The position numbers and the translations under genes were made by a program. Source: an uncultured Arenicella sp. (GTDB lineage: Bacteria > Pseudomonadota > Gammaproteobacteria > Arenicellales > Arenicellaceae). From it: 64,000 bases of DNA. The stretch is from positions 1 through 64,000 of the forward strand of contig CALJWL010000035.1 in assembly GCA_937974565.1 (NCBI GenBank), read 5' to 3'. Under the pieces are notes generated by a model. It had not been told where the DNA came from and did not search any database. It saw only the letters and a list, made by a program, of their open reading frames with translations. How positions within the stretch are numbered: the stretch's first letter is position 1; every line of letters begins with the position of its first letter. Positions 36,857-43,398 of this stretch are shown piece after piece.

Positions 36857-37090
36857 GTGAGATACAAAGAAGGCGAAATAATACCCAAAGAACAAATGGC
36901 GGTACACGCAAGTGACGATATGCTGTTACTGACCGCCGTTTTGGGTGTACTCATTGGCATCGCACTAACCGTCATTGGCCGTAAAGGCCATCAAATGTGG
37001 ATGTGGGTTTGGGGTATCGGTTTAGTGGTCTGCAGCGTGTATTTAGGCGTTTCTTTACAATTCGGCATTACGCTATTTGGCCACTTTTAA
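36857..37090 (+). CDS. Small two-helix membrane protein, unknown function
   Basis: A 77-residue frame with two hydrophobic helices (LLLTAVLGVLIGIALTVIG and WVWGIGLVVCSVYLGVSL) separated by a short basic loop (RKGHQMW). No family is recognised. The start is uncertain: GTG at 36857 or ATG at 36896, neither with a strong ribosome site. It follows gor by 39 bp and may be cotranscribed. Confidence 0.55.
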   Translation: MRYKEGEIIPKEQMAVHASDDMLLLTAVLGVLIGIALTVIGRKGHQMWMWVWGIGLVVCSVYLGVSLQFGITLFGHF

Positions 37091-37548
37091 CTGATATGTT
37101 TAGATAACATCTAAACGTTACTAGGTTGTCTGAAAAAAGCATGAGTGCCGAAAGTGGTAATTGTACTCATGACTTTTTGTTAGCCAAGTCAAGGAAAAAC
37201 GGAGACCTGAGACATAAATTAGCATTAAGGCTCGAACTCTATGGCAACGACCCAGACTCATCATCGCTGATTAAAAAAGTGGTTAATTTGCCTCCAATTT
37301 CACGTTTTCTTTACTTAACTGGGGAGATTCTTTCTTTGTGAAAGCGGTTACTAATGAGAACTTCCGTCTTTCTGTACCTCACCATCCGTAGGACCCAAGT
37401 AACCATCAGGCCCTCTATTAAAAATAGGCGTCCATAAATGCAGATAAAACAAACCAATGTTTTATCATTAGAACATCACAGAGGCCTGGGTTGGCGCTTG
37501 TTTGACACTCTATTTCAACTTTAAATAACCCTAAACACGAAAAATATT
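37091..37548. other. Intergenic region, no supported gene
   Basis: A stretch of 458 bases. A 71-codon frame (37126-37341) starts with TTG, lacks a ribosome site and has no recognisable domain, so it is not called. No repeats or clear regulatory sites were seen. Confidence 0.4.
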
Positions 37549-37926
37549 ATGATTGGATACACCACTATCGGTTCAAAAGACCTAGAAAAATCCGCGGCAT
37601 TTTACGATGAATTACTTGCTCTCGCTGGCGGTAAACAATTAATGGGATTAGACCACATCAAATTTTATGGTACTGATGAAGGCGGCGCCATGTTGGCAAT
37701 TTGCATACCTGCGGATGGCGGCGAACAGAGTTACGGCAATGGACAAATGGTTGCCATTCCTGGCGGTTCGCCAGAGGGCGCCGATGCTTTGTACAAAAAA
37801 GCAATCGAACTCGGCGCCACTTGCGAAGGCGCACCAGGTCAACGTATGCCTTTCTTCTATGGCAGCTATGTGAGAGATTTAGACGGCAATAAGTTAGCGT
37901 TTTATCATATGACTGCAATGACGTAA
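37549..37926 (+). CDS. VOC-superfamily (glyoxalase-fold) protein
   Basis: A 125-residue single-domain protein of the vicinal oxygen chelate fold, beginning IGYTTIGSKDLEKSAAFYDE and ending YVRDLDGNKLAFYHM, the usual pattern of the two beta-alpha-beta units. In place of the canonical first His ligand there is Thr (GYTTIG), so metal binding may be lost or altered. Substrate unknown. It is monocistronic, with a strong terminator 75 bp downstream. It is only distantly similar to the other VOC protein at 14019-14423. Confidence 0.78.
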   Translation: MIGYTTIGSKDLEKSAAFYDELLALAGGKQLMGLDHIKFYGTDEGGAMLAICIPADGGEQSYGNGQMVAIPGGSPEGADALYKKAIELGATCEGAPGQRMPFFYGSYVRDLDGNKLAFYHMTAMT

Positions 37927-38530
37927 GCATGAATTCCTTACAAATTATAAACAATACAGTTAAGAAACAGCCTTAAGCAAAATGTTCTAAATGAACGATT
38001 TAAACGGCCAAGCTAACCTTGGCCGTTTTTAATCATTAGAAGAAAAACACCTCTGCTCCCAGTCTTTATCACCTTTTAACTATCGCTCTTTTTACACTTG
38101 AATAACAAGTATGTGTAAGGTAAAAAGGAAATGGTCAGCGATTGACATATTGGTTATATACAGTAAATGAGGGTTTGTTTATCCACTTTAAACGAATAAC
38201 CGGATTAACTTAGAAATTGGGTAGAGGGTGAATTATGGGGAAATTAATAACCAGGCAACACTGTTTTACGAGACAGAGAAGCAAGCAAAATACATAAGTC
38301 AATTAAGGAATCACACAATCGCATGCTATTTGCGTAAGCCAAGAGCCGTCATACAAAAGACGTTAAAAAACCGCATTCGCCATGAATGTCTGCTCTCAAG
38401 CTTACTACCACACACTAAGACCGTGCGATGCCAGGGAGTTAGCGGCGCTTGAATTTAGCGATATTAGAGGGGCAATAACCTGAATGGGTTGTTGTTAATT
38501 CGCTGCAAATACATAATTTTGGGGGAAATT
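37927..38530. other. Intergenic region before the BLUF gene
   Basis: Contains the terminator at 38002-38030 and about 500 further bases. A 74-codon frame (38228-38452) has a GTG start, no ribosome site and no known domain, and is not called. The BLUF gene promoter should lie here, but none stands out. Confidence 0.4.
38002..38030 (+). terminator. Intrinsic terminator of the VOC gene
   Basis: AAACGGCCAAG and CTTGGCCGTTT form an 11-bp stem around a 5-nt loop. The right arm runs into TTTTT, giving a typical T-tailed hairpin. Confidence 0.92.
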
Positions 38531-39274
38531 ATGAAACACATATTATACGTTAGCCGTCTAAATCAAGAAGCACACGGTCCATTAGTGCCAAGGCACTTAC
38601 TGGAGATATACGAAAATGCTAAGCGCAGCAATTCGCGGCATGGCATTACGGGCATGTTAGCTTACAAAGCAGGCTACTATCTCCAAGTGATCGAAGGTTC
38701 TGACAACAGTGTGGATACCTTATTTCGTAACATACTTCGAGACAAAAGGCATACCGACATACTGGTGTTAATCGATCAAACAGCCCATGCTAAATATTTT
38801 CAAATGTGGGCTTTTGAATCCAGCTTAGACCTTAGCTGCAGTCCAGATTTTGCAAAATTTGCCGATGACCATAAAGGCGAATTATCGTCCATTGACCATC
38901 ACAAGCGTACGATTTTGTCTCAGTTTTATCAGCCTGAGCTTGGCAAAAAAAGCAGCGGTGTGTGTTTTAAAAAAACCAGACTGCAGCTAAAGCGCTGGCC
39001 AGATCTCAGCCGCACAGCACAAACACCACAAACCGTTCACCTGTGTACTAACTTACTGCACAAAACATGGCGTTATGAAGATCTTACTGAACTTTTAGAA
39101 GCCATGTCTAAAGAAGAACTCGACAGTCTATTAAAAGAGTTCAGGCAGCAACAGGTTCTAAGAGTAATCAGGTCAAACGACAACAACGATTCAGCAAAGG
39201 CGGGTTCTTTAGGCGTTGGTGTGTATCATAAATTTCGATCACTGCTAAATCGCCCATCAAAGCCTGAGACTTAG
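38531..39274 (+). CDS. BLUF-domain blue-light photoreceptor
   Basis: Flavin-binding light sensor of 247 aa. The BLUF domain (1-95) has the key residues: Tyr6 (ILYVSR), Asn34 in the NSRHGITGML helix, Gln52 (YYLQVIEG) that switches hydrogen bonding to FAD, and Met92-Trp93 (FQMWAF). The C-terminal 140 residues match no output domain that I recognise; residues ~190-225 look helical (DLTELLEAMSKEELDSLLKE) and could mediate protein contacts. The start is the ATG preceded by GGGGGAAATT, which begins exactly at the domain. No adjacent partner gene (EAL, GGDEF or MerR-like) is present. Likely role: blue-light-dependent control of behaviour or gene expression. Confidence 0.88.
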   Translation: MKHILYVSRLNQEAHGPLVPRHLLEIYENAKRSNSRHGITGMLAYKAGYYLQVIEGSDNSVDTLFRNILRDKRHTDILVLIDQTAHAKYFQMWAFESSLDLSCSPDFAKFADDHKGELSSIDHHKRTILSQFYQPELGKKSSGVCFKKTRLQLKRWPDLSRTAQTPQTVHLCTNLLHKTWRYEDLTELLEAMSKEELDSLLKEFRQQQVLRVIRSNDNNDSAKAGSLGVGVYHKFRSLLNRPSKPET

Positions 39275-39440
39275 TCAACTAAACAATTGGCCTGGTGCTT
39301 GGCACATGGGATGCGCGGACTAGAAATCGGCAGTAACGAATTTATATTGATGACATTCAAGCAACCCGTCATTGATGATCACTTCTGGGACCCATAAAGC
39401 GGTGCTTCCTATTTAGCGTATAGATAAATGGGTAAATGAA

Positions 39441-39465
39441 GTACGACCCCAGGTCGTCTTTTTAT
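39441..39465 (+). terminator. Probable terminator after the BLUF gene
   Basis: ACGACC and GGTCGT pair around a CCA loop, followed by CTTTTTATT. The stem is short (6 bp), so this is less certain than the other terminators in the window. Confidence 0.55.
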
Positions 39466-39573
39466 TGACTAATTTTCTCAAGAAAATTAATCTCCGACCA
39501 ACCCAGTGCGAACCAAAGCTCTTATTCAGTGATCTTACGTTAGGTCTGTTTTGAAATGCAATTTAACTGACAT

Positions 39574-41439
39574 TTATGGTTTCTGTGGCGCGCGCTGATG
39601 GGGCTTTATCTGAGAATCGAGACTCAACACATCACTTTCAACGTCACCAATTTCATAAAATGGCGAACTCTTCTCCACTCGCCAACGTTGCTGTTGCGCA
39701 ATTAGCTCATAGCGGTCTGTAACGGGGAAGCTGGGGGGGCGAAGATCTTCTAAACGCTGGTCAAAAATAACCTTAGTGGCGTATCGTGGCTCGGTAGCGG
39801 TAAGTGTGCCAACACTGAGACTGCCTAAAATTGTCAGTGTGCCACTGCGCTTGCCTTTAATTTGCTTAACGCCAAACCGCCCTCTTGCATACACGGACGC
39901 TTGCACGTCCAAATCACCATCAGCAATGACATCACGCCCAGCTACGATCACATTTTTTCCGGATATAAGGCCTAAAAAATCACCACCCTCAGAAGGCGGT
40001 CCGTATTTGGCGTACCGTATATGGCCTTCGATAACGATGCGCTTAGGGGAGTAAACGCTGACTATACCGCTTACAACACCGCTTACATGCAAAGCCGTTT
40101 TTGGCGCGGCCACGATGTAAGTGGATTGTGCGCCTAATAAATGGCGCTTTGGCGGGCCATGTTGTTTAACCGCTTGTTGAAATACCTCTCCATGTTTGGT
40201 AAAGCGGATGTGTGACTCCTGCTCTATAGTAATGGTGACAGACTTGTCAGCCCTACCCTCTGGCATTAGTGTACGGGCATTAGGCATGCCGATACGCTTC
40301 ACTCGCGTTTCTAAACCGCCCATAAAGACTTTTGAATTTCTGAGGCGCCCCTTCCGATTAATACTGGGGGCAGCGGTTGTGACTTTGCCATGAAAAACTG
40401 GCGTGGCCTGACGGTCTGATGCAAAGGTGATTTCGGTATTAGAGTGAAAACGGCCATTCATCTGATCGTCGTGAACCGCGGTATTATTATCCCATTGATT
40501 AACAAATTGGGCGAAGTTTGAGAACGCCAACTTTTTCAGCCTTAATGTGCTGGTTAAATGCTTGCCATCTTTCTCGGTGACCACGTCAACTTGCACACGA
40601 TCGATGCCCATATCGCTGTCGGCGTTTAATTGATGAAACTTCGCCGTATAACGTTGGCCTTGATGCTCCCACTCTACTGGCTTATCAAATTCGCTTCTGG
40701 CTCGGCTCTTGCGCAACGTATTTTGAATCATCTTCTCTAATGCTCGCTGTTGTTTAAGTGGCATTAGCCGTGAGGCGCGCGGCGCAATACCCTCTACTGC
40801 CTCAGGTGATTCGTGAAGGAGTGCGTCGCCTCTAACGTGAACATCCAAGGGGGCAACCTCTTCGAGAGATAGTCTCAACGAATGCGCTTTGACCAAAGCG
40901 ACGTCAGATTCTTGATTGGCCAAATACACGGGCCGTTGCTTATTCGTTACTACTGACGTTGCCTCGACCGGCGCCTGTTTCTGTTTAACCCGCGGCGCCA
41001 GCGTTTTAACAGCACTGACTGGCGTTAGATGAGATTCGGGAGCCACTGTAACGGCACGCGACGTTACCTCTTCGACGTCTATCGTAGTGTGATCACTTAC
41101 TTGAACTTCAACTGTTGGCGAACCCGCTGGTGCGGTTTCTCTTTGCTTTGATGTTGTTTCTGAAGTTTGTGTTGAAGGGTTACTGGGGGTACTTAGTGGT
41201 TTGCCAACATTGGGAGTCGTTATCGTTTCTTTGGCTTGTTGCTCAGCGTCTTTGAGGCCTTCGAGCAGCGTCTTCTCTAAAGACATGGTGATCACGCGAT
41301 CTTGGTTTGACGGCACAATGAGCGACTCCATTCTCCAATCACTGCACGCCATTAGTAATATGTGAAACAGCAGAGCCGCTGCCATGGCCCACGCCAAACG
41401 CATAAAACGTTGCCTTCGAACTGACACACTCTGAATCAC
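39574..41439 (-). CDS. Large membrane-anchored protein of unknown function
   Basis: A 621-residue protein. One N-terminal membrane helix (about 14-32, LAWAMAAALLFHILLMA) leaves the rest in the periplasm. Residues ~70-175 are a Thr/Ser/Pro/Val-rich linker reminiscent of TonB or other envelope-spanning proteins. Residues ~210-430 include a region like those in pilus- or curvature-related proteins. The C-terminal part (GVVSGIVSVYSPKRIVIEGH; GLISGKNVIVAGRDVIADGD; GTLTILGSLSVGTL) has short repeating strands suggestive of a beta-solenoid, as in bactofilin- or DUF4900-like domains. No enzyme motif is visible. It is monocistronic, so context gives no clue. Confidence 0.7.
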   Translation of the reverse strand: MIQSVSVRRQRFMRLAWAMAAALLFHILLMACSDWRMESLIVPSNQDRVITMSLEKTLLEGLKDAEQQAKETITTPNVGKPLSTPSNPSTQTSETTSKQRETAPAGSPTVEVQVSDHTTIDVEEVTSRAVTVAPESHLTPVSAVKTLAPRVKQKQAPVEATSVVTNKQRPVYLANQESDVALVKAHSLRLSLEEVAPLDVHVRGDALLHESPEAVEGIAPRASRLMPLKQQRALEKMIQNTLRKSRARSEFDKPVEWEHQGQRYTAKFHQLNADSDMGIDRVQVDVVTEKDGKHLTSTLRLKKLAFSNFAQFVNQWDNNTAVHDDQMNGRFHSNTEITFASDRQATPVFHGKVTTAAPSINRKGRLRNSKVFMGGLETRVKRIGMPNARTLMPEGRADKSVTITIEQESHIRFTKHGEVFQQAVKQHGPPKRHLLGAQSTYIVAAPKTALHVSGVVSGIVSVYSPKRIVIEGHIRYAKYGPPSEGGDFLGLISGKNVIVAGRDVIADGDLDVQASVYARGRFGVKQIKGKRSGTLTILGSLSVGTLTATEPRYATKVIFDQRLEDLRPPSFPVTDRYELIAQQQRWRVEKSSPFYEIGDVESDVLSLDSQIKPHQRAPQKP

Positions 41440-41778
41440 GCTTTACCCCACTGTTAGAGCCGCATAGCCTAGCTCTTAGAATTGGATTTTTGTGTTAGGC
41501 GCTCGTTTGGCAAACCGTTTTAGTGATCTTTCTTTAGCACAGCGTCAAGAGGGCTTCGCCAGCAATAATGGACACCTATTCACTTTAGAGTATCATATTG
41601 GTCAGCGAAGCTCACTAAGGAAACCTTGCAACACCGGAGTTAAGTGAATTGAATCGCAGAATGCATAAATTTGAAGTGAAAAGCACACCTAAATAGTAAG
41701 CTGTTGTGACGCTTCTCAAAAATTGAGAACTTAGGATGTCAAGCCATGGCTTTTGCAGCACTTACCAGAGGGCAAAAA
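41440..41778. other. Intergenic region with a perfect inverted repeat
   Basis: A stretch of 339 bases without a gene. TTCTCAA-AAA-TTGAGAA (41713-41729) is a perfect 7-bp inverted repeat close to the end of the CI-like gene; it has no T-run and might be an operator or a short transcript-end hairpin. The promoter of the 621-residue protein gene lies at the left side of this gap. Confidence 0.4.
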
Positions 41779-42135
41779 CTATTTATTGTGATCATTAATC
41801 AGAGAGTCCAATAGCTCTAATACCAACGCTTTCTTCATATTGTGAGGCAACAGTGAAAGCTGTTCTTTCAGTTCACTGACCGTGAGCCTTGTGTTGCTTG
41901 AGTACACTTCTCTAATTTCGCGTGTTTCATACGCCCCCGTTGCCAACCATTCAACTTCGCATTCCAGCGCTTGCGCAAGTTGCACTAACTTTGATGTGCC
42001 TTTGGCTTTGCCTGATAACAACTTGTATATCATTCCTTGCGATAAGCCCGCTCTCAGGGCTACGCCTTCTTGAGTAAGGCCTAACTCTGACATGCGTTGT
42101 TTCATTCGATCAGACATATTCATAGTTCGAATCAT
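41779..42135 (-). CDS. CI-like XRE-family repressor
   Basis: A 118-residue regulator. The HTH is complete (MKQRMSELGLTQEGVALRAG; LSQGMIYKLLSGKAKGTSKL) and followed by a ~45-residue C-terminal helix region (LTVSELKEQLSLLPHNMKKA) that could dimerise. It lacks the peptidase domain of lambda CI, so it would not be inactivated by RecA-stimulated self-cleavage. Three in-frame ATGs lie close together; MSDRMKQRM is the most probable start. It diverges from a Cro-like gene across a 72-bp operator region, the arrangement of a phage immunity switch, but no other phage genes are present. Confidence 0.8.
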   Translation of the reverse strand: MIRTMNMSDRMKQRMSELGLTQEGVALRAGLSQGMIYKLLSGKAKGTSKLVQLAQALECEVEWLATGAYETREIREVYSSNTRLTVSELKEQLSLLPHNMKKALVLELLDSLINDHNK

Positions 42136-42207
42136 ATTACCTTAGTAATAAACTAATCAAATACCAAGGTATTGACAAGCAACAACTATAGTAATAATAT
42201 TTATCTC
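42136..42207. promoter_or_regulatory. Divergent operator-promoter region of the CI/Cro-like pair
   Basis: Three palindromes have centres 22-24 bp apart: ATTAC-N4-GTAAT (42136-42149), ATACCAAGGTAT (42161-42172) and ACTATAGT (42185-42192), recalling a lambda-type three-operator switch. The rightward promoter is near-consensus: TTGACA (42172-42177), a 17-bp spacer, and TAATAT (42195-42200). The expected start of transcription (about 42207) coincides with the ATG at 42208, so the message is probably leaderless. Confidence 0.7.
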
Positions 42208-42432
42208 ATGACTATAGAAAAACTAGTCAAAAAATCTATGGATATACATGGAGGAACTCAGGCTGAATTCGCAAAAGCATGTGGTATTTCTCAAGGTCTC
42301 GTCAGTCAATTTTTAGCCGGCGCAAAAAAGCCCGGCTGGAAAACGTGCCAACAGATAGAGAAAGCCACCAAAGGCAGAGTGACAAGACATCAACTTCGAT
42401 CAGATATTTTTGGCAGCAAAGAGCGCAGTTAG
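42208..42432 (+). CDS. Cro/YdaS-like HTH regulator
   Basis: A 74-residue DNA-binding protein (MTIEKLVKKSMDIHGGTQAE, FAKACGISQGLVSQFLAGAK, KPGWKTCQQIEKATKGRVTR) of the YdaS/Cro-like type, which uses the pattern of alternating recognition and wing helices found in phage Cro proteins. The start is the ATG 8 bp after a TAATAT -10, with no ribosome site, so translation of a leaderless message is expected. A longer version starting at the TTG of the -35 hexamer is rejected. It pairs with the divergent CI-like gene. Confidence 0.78.
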   Translation: MTIEKLVKKSMDIHGGTQAEFAKACGISQGLVSQFLAGAKKPGWKTCQQIEKATKGRVTRHQLRSDIFGSKERS

Positions 42433-42735
42433 ACTAAAGCCGTTAAACAATAGCAGCTAGACAAAAAAGAGCGGTTGACGAAGTCCAATACCTGTCATCG
42501 GGTCTAGGGCCCCCGGCGATAGCATCAAAGGGGATTCTACCCTGCGCCATCAGCCTCAGCACTGTTTATTCTGCTTATTTCAAAGTACAACTCAAGTACA
42601 GATGGGCAATTGATTCATGACCATTTTTTGGCGCACCAAAAACGTTGTTATTGGTGCGTTTCAAGCTCATAAGCAAGGTTAAAACCCTAACAATAAATCG
42701 TTATTTCAGATTGTTGCCGGCTTTTAATAGTGGCT
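42433..42735. other. Intergenic region, nothing recognisable
   Basis: About 300 bases between the convergent Cro-like gene and the secreted unknown. No gene, att-like repeat or terminator with a T-run was found, so there is no sign of a prophage boundary here. Confidence 0.4.
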
Positions 42736-43278
42736 TTATTCCCTTACCGGCACCCGAGCGTTTAATTCATCGGGAATGGGCGTGTGGTTGATGGTCACTT
42801 CGTAGTAAAACTCACTAGCAACCTTTTTCTCACCACCAATCATGAAGCCTTCAAGGTGATCGGTCTCGGTAATTGGGTTAGGAACCAATAACATCGGCAA
42901 GCGACCTAAGCGATGGTGTTCAACAAGGTGTGTTACGGAATCCAGCTTACGTGGATCAAGCGTGTGAAAGCGCAGTACAAACGCATGCTCAGCAATGTTA
43001 ATCACTTTTTCTAAGGTCAGATCAACCATGGGGCCGTCATCATCGTAACGAACCCAAAACACATCACCAACCAAGTCTTTGTATTTCTTTTTCTCGGGCA
43101 AAACACTAGGCACCCATTCCGCTTCTTCCAAACCAGAAAAATCAAAAACCATTCCGTGGTCAGGTTCGCCATTAGGTTTAGTATACCTTACTATTGTTTT
43201 TGCATTAGCATTGGCTATTACGGTGGCGCTGGCAACCGCCGCGACTTTTAACAGCCGCCTACGTTTAATAGACTTCAT
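42736..43278 (-). CDS. Secreted protein of unknown function (DUF6916-like)
   Basis: A 180-residue protein. The N-terminus KSIKRRRLLKVAAVASATVI followed by ANANA is an export signal resembling a Tat signal (RRR-L-LK), although the second conserved position is not canonical. The mature part has HAFVLRFHTLDPRKLDSVTH, EHHRLGRLPMLLVPN and YYEVTINHTPIP, a pattern like DUF6916, a small beta-rich domain that often accompanies phage-tail-like or secreted proteins. No cofactor motif is visible. Divergent neighbours give no functional clue. Confidence 0.65.
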   Translation of the reverse strand: MKSIKRRRLLKVAAVASATVIANANAKTIVRYTKPNGEPDHGMVFDFSGLEEAEWVPSVLPEKKKYKDLVGDVFWVRYDDDGPMVDLTLEKVINIAEHAFVLRFHTLDPRKLDSVTHLVEHHRLGRLPMLLVPNPITETDHLEGFMIGGEKKVASEFYYEVTINHTPIPDELNARVPVRE

Positions 43279-43398
43279 GATGACCCCATCTATTCAGTTA
43301 GTACTTCTTGCACGCGCAAGTAATAACCCAGTACAGTGAACTGACAGTCTGGAATCAGAGAAACACACAAAAGCAACACCTGACTCGTTTGTCTTTTT

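Noticed and set aside
37126-37341. 71-residue frame between gor and the VOC gene
   Set aside because: TTG start, no ribosome site, no known domain.
38228-38452. 74-residue frame upstream of the BLUF gene
   Set aside because: GTG start without a ribosome site; composition not protein-like and no domain.
41779-43278. Prophage or integrated element around the CI/Cro-like pair
   Set aside because: No integrase, structural, lysis or replication genes and no flanking direct repeats were found.
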